Below are positions 15,985 through 27,840 of a stretch of 64,000 nt of DNA, in pieces. Location of the stretch: the NCBI RefSeq assembly GCF_002775205.1, contig NC_036450.1, positions 6,570,479 through 6,634,478 of the forward strand, read 5' to 3'. The notes under the pieces were generated by a model. The model worked only from the letters and a program-made list of their open reading frames with translations, ran no database searches and was not told where the DNA came from. The stretch is from Xiphophorus maculatus (lineage: Eukaryota > Chordata > Actinopteri > Cyprinodontiformes > Poeciliidae). Every line of letters starts with the position of its first letter. Positions within the stretch are counted from its first letter, which is position 1. Made by a program: the position numbers and the translations under genes.

Positions 15985-18214
15985 TGCTCCCGTTAAAAGC
16001 GAGCGAAAACGAGTAAGAAATGTTCACTTTCACGTCGTACGCGGACTGTGAACGTGCAAAATAAGCCCGGGCGGAAACAAGTTCTTGATGTAAAAGGTTC
16101 CGCTTCCATTTCCAGAGAAAAATTCTATGATTCACTAACCGGTATGAAAATAAAATAAATAAAAATAGCTAGCTGGACAGATTTCTAGCTTTTGAAGGCG
16201 AGTATGTTGTTACAGAATTTAGCAGTAACAATATTTTTATATATTTTGAAATTGTTGACTTGGATCACAACACTAAATCAAAAGCAAAAGAAATTAGTCA
16301 TTTAAATTTTGGTTGACTCACTAATTTTGTATTGTGTTAATTTTTTCACAAGCTTTTAGAGTTGACGTCAGATTAATATTATATTGTATTCTCTATCATA
16401 CCTTTTTTTCTTTTGTACGTTTCTATTTCCTTGTCATTGTACAAAAAAATTAGAACACATGATAATAAAAAGAACTCATGCGTTATATGTCATGAGTTAT
16501 TTAAGAATTTTAAGTAGATTATTTAGATCATCTGAAATAATTTCTGTGGAATTTGGAAATATTTGAAATTACAGAATTGATTTTTTTAAGAGAATTAACT
16601 GTTGGATTGTATTTTTAGAGGTTTTTTAAAACATCTTTTTAATTCCTGGCAGTATTTTAGTTATTGATATTCTAATTTAAGAAACAATAATGTATTTTAT
16701 ACCGATTAAACTTTCATAATTTGATTTTAAAAGTTTCATGCATTGCTGATTAAACATGTATAATTTAATTTCAAAATATGAGGAATAGGTTAGTATTTTA
16801 AAAATATTCAGACTACAGTTAGTGAACAATAAATAAATCAAAATTATTTAGTTAATAACAACGACAAACAATTGATTCTTCTTTTTGTAAAATAACTGAA
16901 AATAATAATAATAAAAAAACATAAATGTAAACATTTATGCAGCACAACCACCTGAAGCAACTGGAGGCTTTAAAAATCATTTTACAAATAATTTCATTAA
17001 GAACTCCTCTGGTTTTATTTGTAGACTTTTGAATATTTTAGTATTTTGCTGCATTTTCACTCGCTAAAAGTTAAATTCTTGTAATAGAGGACAAAACTGT
17101 GGAAAAGTCAAGTTTTTAAATCTGTAAGAATGACGTAGTGGCTTTGCCGTTTCTGGCCACATGAGGGCAGCACTCTCAAAACTATCGCGAGGCAACACCT
17201 GTCTGTCTGTAAGTAAGTTGTTGTTGTTTTTTTAAAGCTTACACTTTACCAACCGGTTCTTTAAAAATTCTTTATGCAAATATTTTGGATTTGTAGCTGG
17301 ACGATTCAGCTGCTGGTAAAAGTAATCTGAGAAATCCTGTGTTTTAAAAAGGATCTGAATAAACAAGATTTTCTCTCAGACTCGCCCTGGAACTGTAAAC
17401 AGATTATCATCCCATGAGGAAGAAACAGAGACGCTTCGCTCGTCTGAGTGTTGACAGAGTTATCTAAGATGCTGCTGGATATTCATCCTTATTTATTTTA
17501 GCTCAAGTTTGTCTTCTGCAGACATCATACATCGATGCTATTGACATTGTTTCTAAACTTACTTAAAATAAGTCATTTTTAATGATTAAATTAAGAAAAA
17601 TTCAACATTAATTTGATTTAGTTGTAGCAATTAGTAAAAATAGATCAAATGTTACTGACCTGCTACAGTCATTTTTTTAAATGTGGTTTCTGTTTGAGGA
17701 AATAAACCTGATTTCCCTTACAAAGACAAACCCAGCTGTAAAAACAAAACAACAATATTTGGAAAGTTAACTTGTGCTACTTGCATTGAATTTAAGAGCT
17801 AAAGAAGCAGTTATTATTGTTTGACTTGTGCGATTAAGTCAGTAAAAAACTGACTGGTTAGACTGAAGTTTAAAAGTTGCATGTAAATGAAATAAATGGA
17901 ACTAGTATTTATTCTGCGTATAGTAGAATAAATACTACTTTACTATACTATTTTACATCAATATCTTTTGATGTAAAATAAATTATCTTCCTGAAAAAGT
18001 TACTTTTAAGTTATTGTTGTCTTAATTCAAGTGTAGTCTGGTACACTAGAAACTTGACAAAAATTCATGTGAAACATTTTAGTTTTTGAAGTTTAGAAGC
18101 AATTATTGTTTTCAGTTTTCTATAAGAATCTAAATAAATACACTTTATTTGTGATTACTGAGCCACTGTTAGTAACTCAAATGCTTTTTACATTGTGACC
18201 AAGAAAAACCTAAT
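15985..18214. other. start of the 11.8-kb gtf3c5-gfi1b spacer
   Basis: The first 130 bp upstream of the gtf3c5 ATG are CpG-richer (CGTCGTACGCGGAC near 16,034; CCCGGGCGG near 16,066), consistent with a housekeeping promoter without a TATA box. The rest is strongly AT-rich with no open frame of note. A CTCF-like site at 17,157-17,176 and a neighbouring CTATCGCGAGG near 17,183 stand out from the background. Confidence 0.5.
17157..17176. promoter_or_regulatory. CTCF-like motif in the gtf3c5-gfi1b spacer
   Basis: CCACATGAGGGCAG resembles the CTCF core CCACNAGGNGGCAG with one clear departure (T at the position before G). A CGCGAG element lies about 10 bp further on. The match is moderate and binding is untested. 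Confidence 0.35.
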
Positions 18215-18222
18215 GTTTTTGA

Positions 18223-19133
18223 CAGTGACGTGCGGTGAGGTTCATAGCTGGTGAGGCACTGACGTCATCAGAATCAGATTTGCAAATAGATGCATAGATT
18301 GACAGCAGTTTACAGGTTATGTTTCACTTCTGCATCCTTACACATACAAACTGTAGCTCACAAAACACACATTTCCTTAAAAAACAAAACAAAATAAATG
18401 TTATTACTGTCTTACCTGCTTCGATTGAAAGTCCACTTGAGAAAACTTTTTTAGTGTTGTAATGTAGTCATCCATGTCGAAAGTCGGGATAAGCGAGAGG
18501 AAAAAAATCACTATCTCTATTATAATCTATCGCTGCACTTGACTTGCTTCCCGAATCGTTTAGCCTAGCTCGCTGTCACTTACTCGGCAGTTGAGGAGTG
18601 AACAAGACGAACGTCTGGGATCTTGAGCGCCCCCTGCCTTGAGGCAAGAGAACTGCCTGCCTCACCTCGAACCTGTTCTCTGCCGTTTATAATCGCTCAT
18701 TACACGAAACACGTTACACAAACACAGTTGGTGACAAAAAGCACTGTACATTATATACATAAGCTAAATTATTGGAAATAAGTTCACATATTAAATTTGT
18801 TTAAACCATTTTATTGACGCCGTACAGCAACATGCTCTCTCCGCTTAGCAGCCAGCGCAGAGCCAGGGGTTGCGCAATCCAAGGTGAGGCAGAGCTCGCT
18901 GCTGCCTCACCGGCATCGCTTCCAAGCATTTGAATGGGAAAATAAGAAAATTCAGCGATTTTGAACAAATAAAAATCGAAATTGGTGAAGCTACATGAAA
19001 AATAAATATTTTTTAGTACAAACCACCGGATGAATATAACAATTTAAATTACTTTATGATTATATATTTTCTTTCTTTCCATGATGGCTGGTGAGGCACT
19101 GCCTCACCTGCCTCCCCTGACCGCACGTCACTG
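18223..19133. mobile_element. non-autonomous hAT element, 911 bp, perfect 8-bp target duplication
   Basis: Perfect 14-bp terminal inverted repeats (CAGTGACGTGCGGT at 18,223 and its complement ending at 19,133) are flanked on both sides by the identical octamer GTTTTTGA (18,215-18,222 and 19,134-19,141). That is the hAT signature and implies a fairly recent insertion. The GCCTCACC motif recurs inside both ends. No transposase frame survives. The right flank is itself an older hAT-derived sequence. A CTCF-like motif lies inside. Confidence 0.9.
18624..18640. promoter_or_regulatory. CTCF-like motif carried inside the hAT element
   Basis: The reverse strand reads GGCAGGGGGCGCTC, containing the high-affinity-looking CTCF core AGGGGGCGCT. 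Because it lies within a transposon with clean ends, other copies of this element could carry the same site. Confidence 0.45.
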
Positions 19134-19315
19134 GTTTTTGACCAATTTTGAGAAAAATTCACAGTAAGATCAGAAAAAATGTGGGGATTTGTTGATTTTA
19201 TGTGAATTTTGCGGATTTGTGAAAAACTGGAGGGACTTGTTGACGTTGAGGGCCACATAAAAAGCTGCGGCAGGCCAGATTTGGCCCCCGGGCCTTGAGT
19301 TTGACACATATACTA
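19134..19315 (+). mobile_element. fragment of the GTGTCAAACTC-type hAT family
   Basis: Contains GGCCACATAAAAAGC, GATTTGGCCC and the terminal GGGCCTTGAGTTTGACAC, matching the right end of the element at 1,191-2,018. The left part is not found across the 911-bp insertion, so the copy is truncated. Confidence 0.6.
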
Positions 19316-19419
19316 GCCATTAATCAGCATAACTACTGAGTCAATGTAACTAGTTACCACTCAGCTCCAGTAAAGCACTGACAGAAAAGCCAGCTGATTG
19401 TCACTGCCAATCTGTTTGC

Positions 19420-19680
19420 ACGGTGGCGAGGATTTGCTCGATCTTCCTCGTCTTCCCTCTTTGTCTCGGCCATCCGTTGTTCACAGACGTCCCCGTCCCG
19501 CGGCGTTTAGTCGCTATCTGCCCGCTCCTCCCCGTCTCGCGGCTGCTGCAGCCGTTACAGCGTGGAGAGGCCATGATAAGGTTATCAGCCTGGACCGGCG
19601 GCTGCTGCCCGATGATTTCAACCCTCTGCTTTCACTCATTTCTTTGACTTCCCTCGTCACGTTCTGCTCTTTCTTCTCAG
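19420..19680. promoter_or_regulatory. GC-richer island with a perfect palindromic GATA pair
   Basis: An unusually GC- and CpG-rich patch in the AT-rich spacer. TGATAAGGTTATCA at 19,574-19,587 is two WGATAA sites facing each other across two bases, a configuration used by high-affinity GATA sites in erythroid genes. The patch lies about 8.2 kb downstream of the gfi1b stop codon. Mammalian Gfi1b is controlled by downstream GATA-bound enhancers, so this is a candidate, not a demonstrated one. Frames here show no domain. Confidence 0.45.
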
Positions 19681-19689
19681 CAGCTGGGG

Positions 19690-22000
19690 TTTTTTATCAG
19701 TTGAGGAGGAAATCTGCATTTGGATGCATGACTTCGAAGTTTGAGACTCAATTTTTGTAGGCAAATGGATTTTTATGTTGATCTGCAGGGCTGGAGTTAG
19801 AAGAATTTGGGGCCCTGGGCTGGAAACCGTTTGGTGCCTCATCCACTAAAGCAGAGGTGCCAAACTTGTTTTAATTTTGGGCAACATCAAGATTATATGA
19901 TGGGATATTAGGGCCACATTAAGGAAATTAAAAATAATAATAAAACTGCAAGAACAAAGTCATAAAATTACAAGAAAAAAGTAATAATATTACAAGAATA
20001 AACTTGTATAAGGATAAGTTTATTTTATTTTTGCAATACTACAAGAATAAAGTCTTTCTCATTGTATTATGACTTTATTCGCGTATGAATTCTTAATTTT
20101 TTTGACTTTGTAACATTTTTATGACTTTCATGAGTTAACTGCATCTTCTACAGTCTAAAGAGCCATTTTGCTTCCCAGTCCAGCTAAATTAAATGTGTTT
20201 AGAGCCACAAATGTAAAAAAACAACAACTTTTTGGATAATTATATTTTTTATTGTTATTCCTTCCAAAACCTACAGTAACTTTATTAGTTATAGTTATAG
20301 TGGAGCATTTTTTATGTTGAAAAACCCCCCAAAATGTTATTACAATTCACCTGAAATGGCCCGTGACTCTTATATGAAGTATAATGTCTAAATTAGTTAC
20401 ATTTTTTAATTAGCTTTGCACGTTAATCAACATTACCATACTTCACGGCAGTGTAAATATGTAGAAATTAGCACGCTAGCTAACCATCATCCATTATTGT
20501 CAAACAAAAACACAACACCTTATTATAAAATTCACAGGTCAGAACATAATACACATAGTTTTATTTAAATATGTCTGAAAAAACATGCAATCAATACAAA
20601 AAATTAAATTAAAATCTGTGGGCTGCCCCCAACATTTGGAGCCCTGAGCTACTGCCCTTGTAAGCATTTTCTAAAGTGATCTGTTCCCACAGTTTACTGG
20701 TGCAAAACAGCTTTTAAATCACCTAATAACTGGAAAATGTTGAAAAAACTTGTATACTATAGATAAAAAAAAAAAAACAAAACATTTTACCTTGTTTTTG
20801 TAACAGAAGAATAAGAGAGATCGATTGGCTGCTATTCCTGAGATACCCATAATGAAATCATCATCTGTATTTGTACAGATTTGGTCGAAATGTAGCATGC
20901 AATATGCAAAGCAGCACACAGCATGCAAAAATATTCAAAGGCCTGGAAAAAACCCTGCGCCTTGATGTCTTAGAGATTTAGCCACTCTTCCGGATGAATC
21001 ATAACAGGTTCGCTAATCTGGATGCAAAGCAATGGAAGCACCAAAACAACCACTAGTAAAAGTGAAGAAGTGTGGAGGGACACTGGTTTGTCTGGTTTCT
21101 TCAGGTAGTTTGATGTTAACCACATCAGCCTGCAGAAAGATTAACGCTGAGTGTCGTTTTACAACCACAAGCTTCTGCTTTTTGTTTGGATTTTATGTGG
21201 CAAACCGCATAATACATAACTGAAAAATGGAATGAAAATGTAACAGACATCTGTATTCAGCCCCCTTCACTCTGATACCCCTAAAAGAAAATCTACTATA
21301 CACTGTAAAAAAAAAAAACTAAAAAAAAAAAAACTTAAAAACTATGTTTTTTCCTGTGCTTTCATATCAATGCTAGTGAGATATACTGTAAAAATACAGA
21401 ATATTTTAGTTTTCAAATACCAGAAATGTTTGTGAATATAACAGGAAATATACTTCAAACATACGGGAATTTTTCAGCTTTTAAACAAAATAAATGTTTG
21501 TGAATGTACCATAAATATATGAGGGAGAAAATCAGTCTTTAAACAAGATAAATGTTTGTGAATGTACCAGGAGATAAGCTGCTAAAACACAGAACATTTC
21601 AGATTTGGATTAGGTTGGATTTTGAGGTCACGGTTAGTTAGAAAACTGACCTTCCAAGTTCAGACATGTTCTGTTCCTGTTTTTATTTTTGGACTTGGAA
21701 TATTAACTTCCAAGAACTCAGAGAAAACAGCTGGTTAAATCAACACAACTTTTAAAAAGAGAAAAGTTTATTACAAGCCAAAGTTAAGTCTAGTTTTCAA
21801 GATTTGGGATATATTTAATGTCACTTTTATATAATTCTTTTTAAGTACATCTAATTGCCTCAATTTGTTTAAAAAACGTAGTTAGACTTAAATTCAATTT
21901 TATCTGAATGTCATAAAGTAGCTTTAAAGACGGGTGTAAACTTGGAAAGAAAACACGTTGAAAGAAGTTGATGGTTTTTGTTTTTGTTGACTCCTAATGC
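19690..22000. other. AT-rich spacer with simple repeats, no gene seen
   Basis: Includes low-complexity ACAAGAATAAAGTC words (about 19,925-20,075) and A-rich runs near 21,305-21,345. Short open frames lack any recognisable domain or splice context. Confidence 0.5.
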
Positions 22001-22020
22001 TCAGTCAGGCATGGACATAA

Positions 22021-22160
22021 GCTAGCGTCACTTAGCCGTCACCACAGGACTTATCTGCAGCCAGGCAGGACTGCAGCCCTGCATCACGCCCCGTACTGAC
22101 AGCAGCGATCGCTCTGCGTCTTCCTGGCGTCAGTCACACAGAGGAAACCTGCAGACAGTT
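22021..22160. promoter_or_regulatory. candidate haematopoietic enhancer: RUNX, GATA and ETS-like sites
   Basis: A compact non-repetitive patch holding ACCACA (22,041-22,046, RUNX type), CTTATCTG (22,050-22,057, GATA type), CTTCCT (22,120-22,125, ETS type) and GAGGAAAC (22,141-22,148, ETS type), plus GCGTCAGTCA. The neighbouring DNA is repeat. It lies 5.7 kb downstream of the gfi1b stop. Co-occurrence of these motifs is typical of blood enhancers; function is inferred. Confidence 0.4.
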
Positions 22161-22350
22161 ACTTTTTCTGCTCAGCAGTGATGCTGGCATTTCATTAAAC
22201 ATTAAAAAAACAAAAACGTTTTGCTGTTTTTCTCATTTTTTCTGTAAAATTTCAATTATTCGTGTCTTTATGTGTAGATAATTTGACCATATTTTGAATA
22301 GTTTTGAATCTTTGTATGTAAAAATGTGTTGTCTTAGAACTTGTATATTA

Positions 22351-23468
22351 CACTGCAAAAACACAAAGTATTTTTGGTTTAGTTTCAAGTGCAGATATCT
22401 TGGTACACTTGGAAAAAAGGCAAAACTAACTTGCAAGTAACTCTTCAGTAAAATATAAGAGTGCAAATACAAGTGAAATAATCTGCCAAACTTTTTCATC
22501 AATATTAAGGAATTATTTACTTGAACCAAACTCTGACATCTGGCTGAAAAGTTACTTGTAAGTTAGTTTTGTCTAATTTCAAGTGTGCCAAGATATCTGC
22601 AGAGTTCCGTTGGGGTTGCTAGGTAACGGGCTGGCCTTCCCTGGGGTTGCTAGGTAACGGTGCAGCGCCTGCTGATTTGTTACATTACATTCCAGAGGTT
22701 TTCGAAACGGTTCATTCAAAATTGGCTTTGTGTTTTCTGTTTTTAGAGGCAGTTGACACCCAAATGTAAGAATAAAAACGTGAATGTTGTTTAATAGGCA
22801 CCCAAACTTCCTTAATATGGATGAAAAATAACCTTAACTTGTAATATGGGTAAAATGTCTTGTTGTAAGTGAAATAATCTGCCAGTGGAACTAGAACGTT
22901 TTCATCAATATTAAGGAATTATTGACTTAAAACAAGCTCATAAAGCTTGCTGAAAAGTTACTTGCAAGCAGAGGTGGGTAGAGTACTCAAAAAAGTAAAA
23001 AGTAGCCATCCAAGAAATTACTCAAGTAAAAGTATTTGGTTAAAGTCGACTGAGTAACTGATCAAATTATCCTTAATATTTAGAAATTGCATAATCAGAT
23101 CGACCAAAATATAAAGTGGAAATTTTGGCATTTTAAGGACCAAAATGATAATAATTCATGTAAGAAACTAGAAATAACAAGAACATTTTCCCACATCAGT
23201 TTCTTTCAATAAAAACTTTAACCTTTGTCTGGTTGATTTTTGGTTAAAACATGTTTTGTTTTTCATTCAGTAGATAGAAAATCCAGAAATTTCTCTCAAG
23301 TAAGAGTAGAAATACTTCATAATAAAAATAAAATACTTCTATAAGTACATTTTTTCAATACAGTTACACAAGTAAATGTAAGTACTTGCTACCCAACTCT
23401 GCTAGCGTACTGATATATTTGCAGTAGAATCTCTAAAACTCCTTGGTTGATGTTGTGTTTTTGCAGTG
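22351..23468. mobile_element. composite TIR element (CACTGCAAAAAC ends) with nested family A and C repeats
   Basis: The ends are CACTGCAAAAACACAAAG and, inverted, TGTGTTTTTGCAGTG, with TA on both sides. Between them are palindromic 'ttaaggaattattgactt' modules, a family A fragment with X-boxes at 22,615-22,627 and 22,646-22,658, and a family C repeat (22,975-23,400). A similarly bounded composite with the same modules in another order lies at 26,580-27,669. Confidence 0.6.
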
Positions 23469-23499
23469 TACGGTTTGATGACAGAAGCTTTAAAACGGT

Positions 23500-24690
23500 A
23501 AACAGTGATTCGGATTCCCAGGCATGACTTTGAACTCTCCGGCAGGGAGAACGGCTCCCTCCCTGGACTCCCTGAATGCATCACTGATGCCTCGGGCGTT
23601 TGCTCAGACACTCTTCACATCCTGCACGGCTTCCAGAGTACTGGCTGCGGCTCATTTGCATGGAGATTTGCAAAACAAATCCAGAACATCCTGCTTTATC
23701 TCTTTACCTGTTTCTGCCAGATAGTTTGCACACTTGGCAAAACTTTGGCTGTGTGTTTCATATTTCTGCTCCAGCTGATCTTTAAGGAGAATAATGTGGC
23801 TTCTTGCATACATTTTATTTTGAAAAACAACACAGAAAGCACAGCTTTAAAGCAGAATTTAAACCATATTACCTAAAAAAAAAAAGTTTTTAACCCCCTG
23901 CAGACCTAGCAGGAATGACTGAGGAAACAGTTTCGTTCGGTTTTTCCCGTTTTCCCCCAGGCAACCCCCGGCAGCCGCGGCCCTCCCCTTCCAGGACTCG
24001 CGTCCTGTTTGCTCAGTCCCACCCTGGAGGATCCCAGGCTTTTGTTCTGCTGCTTACCTGTGCACCGTTTTGATTTGCTCCGTCTCCTCGCACTGGGGTA
24101 CTGCGGTGGCAGCACGTCTAACTGTTCCCAAGGACTAAACCCTGACCCTGTCGCCTCTATTTGCCAACAAATTTTGCATACAGAGACCTCAGATTTGTTT
24201 GTCAGACGCTCCGTTCTCAGGAATGCTCTGATTTCTGCAGCTATGGTTTGCAGTCGTGTAAACGCTTTCAGATTAGATTTGCAAAAGACTGGAGTTTCTT
24301 CTTCACTGTTGGAAAGAACTCAAATGTTTTACATTTACAACACACACACATCCATTTTGAATTTGTAAGCTTGCAAGACACAGCCTAACAATTAAAGAAA
24401 GGTTGATTTCCTTCAACATCTGAAAAAATATCCAGAATTACTGGCTGTTTGTGGGATAAATGCAGCTTTTGCATGTGTGTGAGAATCGGTGAACTGTTTA
24501 AAAGTATTGTTTTCCAAAGACAGATTGTGAATTTGCATAATTCCTGTGTGTTTTTTAATTTATCTGGAGGAATTCGGTGTTGTGTTTTGTGAAGGCCGCA
24601 GAGGTTTGCAGTTAGCTGAAGTGGCAAGAAGAAAGTCATGAAAGAAAAGCAAAACCAGTTGTTTGGTCAAATGAGGTCAGTTTGGACCAC
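23500..24690. promoter_or_regulatory. low-repeat spacer segment with octamer and GATA motifs
   Basis: One of the few spacer stretches without recognisable transposon sequence. It contains a perfect octamer ATTTGCAT (23,654-23,661), TTATCT (23,696-23,701), CAGATAG (near 23,718) and a CpG-richer part around 23,940-24,130. Several 100-120-codon frames cross it but none shows a domain or splice structure. A conserved non-coding element is a plausible but weakly supported reading. Confidence 0.3.
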
Positions 24691-24954
24691 AGACATGTGG
24701 AAGAACACTTCAAAAACTCAAAATCTTGCTAAGTATATTTTTTGTCTAGTTTCTATGTATCTTGAAATAAGATAAAACTAAATTACAGGTAAATTTCCAG
24801 CTAGCTATAAGAACTTGTTTTAAGTCAGTAATTCCTTAATATTGATGAAAATAATTTCACTTATAACAAGAACTTTTACCCACATTATAAATTTTAAGTA
24901 CTTTTACATCCATATTAAGGAATTGATATTTACAGAGTATCGTTTATTCAAAAT

Positions 24955-25790
24955 TCACATTTTGCATGTTTTTGTACTTCCAGTTTGGTTCCTGCTGCTT
25001 CTAAAAACAGACCAAGCGTTTGTAAAAAAAAAAAAATTAAAATAAAATAAATAAACACCCCGCCATTGTTGGGCAGGACCTTCATGGTTTTTGGTGTCTG
25101 GAAAATGAGTCGTTTCAAAAACCTGAGTAATGTAACGTCACAAATCAGCAGACACTGACCCTTCACCTAGTGACTCCAGAGAAGCTCAACCCGTTACCTA
25201 GCAACCCCAACAGATTTCCGCCCGTTACCTAGCAACACAAACTGAGCTCCAGGACGTTTGGTCAGCTGGTTTTACTGCTGTATCAATTCAGTTCAAATTC
25301 AGAAATACTTTATTAATTCTTGTAATTCATATTAATATAATAATAAGAGTTATTGTAGATGGTGACTGCTGATGAGGAAAGATCTCCTGTGGCAGTCTGT
25401 ATTACAGTGAATCTGAAGAAGCCTCTGACTGAAGACACTCTGTTTTCCTAATACAGATTCATGAAAAGGATGGTTACTGCTGTATGCGCTGTACTGTACA
25501 ATGGCTGCTGGAAAAGACAAGTGTTTTGTTGTTGACCAACCATCAGAAACAACTTGCTGCATCCTTGATGGTTGTCCAGGAGGCTCCACTTCTGCTCTTC
25601 AAAGACGTACAGTTGTTTAATATATATCTGTTTGCAGCCGTTTTAACGTGTGAGTGTAAATGTTGAGTTTGTGGGTGTGGCCACCAGCAGCTTATTTGGA
25701 CTTAAATTAGCAGAAGGCCTTAAAATAGCCAAAATCTCATTATGTAAGAATAATTTTGTGCAAAAAAATGTAACAAACAGCAAGAAAAAA
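24955..25790 (-). repeat. interspersed repeat family A, inverted, with two X-box motifs
   Basis: Begins near ACATTTTGCATG and ends near TCTCATTATGTAAG, the reverse of the copies in cel and gtf3c5. X-box matches GTTACCTAGCAAC lie at 25,193-25,205 and 25,224-25,236, again 31 bp apart. Confidence 0.7.
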
Positions 25791-26579
25791 AAGCTAATTT
25801 CTTGATGGAAATGAGCTTAGCTAGTTTTGTCTCATTTCCACTTGACTTTGACATTTGCACTAGAAACTAGACCAAAAATATTTATTAACGTGTTTTTTCA
25901 GTGCGAGGCGTTACTGACTCGTCCTCGTTGAAAGGTGAGCGTGGTTTCTGCGCCGGCCTCCTCGTCAGATTTAAAGGCCGTTCCTGATGATCTGATTTGC
26001 CTCCAGCAGCTTAACGCGCCAGCAGCTTTGGTGTTTGAGGAAGGCGGCGTTTGCTGCCGTTTGTTTGTTGTAAGTAAATCCAACAGACTGGAAGGGTGGG
26101 GTGGCAGTTAACTCAAGTAATCAATCCCTTTTCCACACACACACACACACACTCATTAATCCCTGTTTCCAAATGAAACCAAATGCAGAATTCATTAGCT
26201 TTCCTCTGATTTGACTTCTGGTTTTTCATGTTTTTGAAGCCATTTGTGTTTCAGTTCCTGAACGCTTCCCTAACTTTCCCTTCCTGTTGCTTTCTAGTCC
26301 ACTATCAGGCGCTGCGCGTGGATTTGCATGACGCTCCAGGTGTGTTATTTGACTGCAGGATCACTCTGGTCACGCAACAGATTTTCACCCAACGTAACAG
26401 TCCTGTAGGAATCCTACATCCTGCTTTAGATGAGAACGTGGCTCAAAAACAAACAAACAAAAAATACAAGTGTGTGGTTATGAAACACGGACTATTATCA
26501 AAAAGGAAAAACAGAGATTTTCCAGGATTGCAGTTTATATCAAATCGTTTATTATCCCCAACAACCTGAATCATTCAAA

Positions 26580-27669
26580 CACTGCAAAAATACAAAATAC
26601 TACACAGTATGTTTGTGTAATTTCTAGTTCAAGTACATTTAAAATAAGATAAAATTAACTTCCAAGTAATTTTCTGCAAGATAAGAACTTATTTAAGTAA
26701 CTAATTCTGTAATATTGATTCTAAAGGTTATTAGCTTCACCAGCAGATTACTACATTCATCCAATATTATATGTGAAATAATCTGCCAGTGGAACTTGTA
26801 CCTTTTTTTTATCAACATTGCAGAATTATTTATTTAAAATAGGCTCTTGTATCTTGCTAAAAAAGTTACTTTTAAGTTACTTGCAATCAGAGGTCAGTGG
26901 AGTAGAACTACTTCAACATATTTTACTCAACCAGTCAAGTTAAAGTAAAAAAGTAAAAAGTGTTTGGTAAAAAGTTACTCAAATACTGAGTAACTGATCA
27001 AATTATTTAATATTTAGAAATTACATAATCAGTTGGGCCAAAATATAAAATTAAGTGGAAATTTTGGTGTTTTAAGGACCAAAATGACAATAATTCATAT
27101 AAGTAACAAAATCAGACAAAAACTTTTTTTCCAAATCAGTTTCTTTCAATAAAAAACTTATGAAACTTTAATAAAAGCTGCAGGTCTGTGTCTGGTGAAG
27201 CTTTTGTTTATTTTTTATTCAGTTGGTAGAAAATTCAGAAATTTTACTCAAATAAGAGTAAACATACTTAATAAAATTACTCAAGTAAAATTAAAAAGTA
27301 CAGAATAAAAAGTTATTTTTTTCAAAAACGTTACTCAAGTAAAGGTAACTGGTTACTCCCCAACTCTGTTCAAAGTGAAATAATCTAAATAATCTTTTTC
27401 TATAAGCTAAAATATTTTATTTCACTTATTAAGGAATTATTTCCTATTTCCTGTCAGTTAGTTTGTCTTATTTCAAGTGCACGAAGATTTTCAAAGAGTT
27501 CCGTTGGGGTTGCTAGGTAACGGGCCAGTCTTCCCTGGGGTTGCTAGGTAACGGGCCAGTCTTCCCTGGGGTTGCTAGGTAACGGCGAAGTGCCTGCTGA
27601 TTTGTAACATTAGATATTTGAATTGAAACTAGACTACAAAACTTGGGGATATTTTGTGTTTTTGCAGTG
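26580..27669. mobile_element. second CACTGCAAAAA-bounded composite repeat, with a triple X-box
   Basis: Starts CACTGCAAAAATACAAA and ends TTTGTGTTTTTGCAGTG. It contains a family C repeat (26,888-27,365) and a family A fragment with three full X-box matches starting at 27,509, 27,540 and 27,571, an exact 31-bp period. No TA duplication is evident. It lies just downstream of the gfi1b 3' end. Confidence 0.6.
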
Positions 27670-27708
27670 ACCAGAATATAAATACAAAATTATACCAATT
27701 TTTTCACA

Positions 27709-27714
27709 TTTATT
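27709..27714 (-). terminator. gfi1b: polyadenylation signal of gfi1b
   Basis: AATAAA on the minus strand about 130 nt past the gfi1b stop codon. Confidence 0.5.
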
Positions 27715-27840
27715 CAGACATTTAAAGATGGATTCCTATATATTACATTTCAGTTTCCCTGAGGGAGTCCTACCATCCCAGGCACACCTGACACTCATTG
27801 TTTTAATAGAAATCTAATATGTACAAACGTTCGGGCGCCT

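Noticed and set aside
19398-19760. 120-aa frame in the GC-rich patch
   Set aside because: No domain, weak start context, no splice or polyadenylation context; GC content explains the length.
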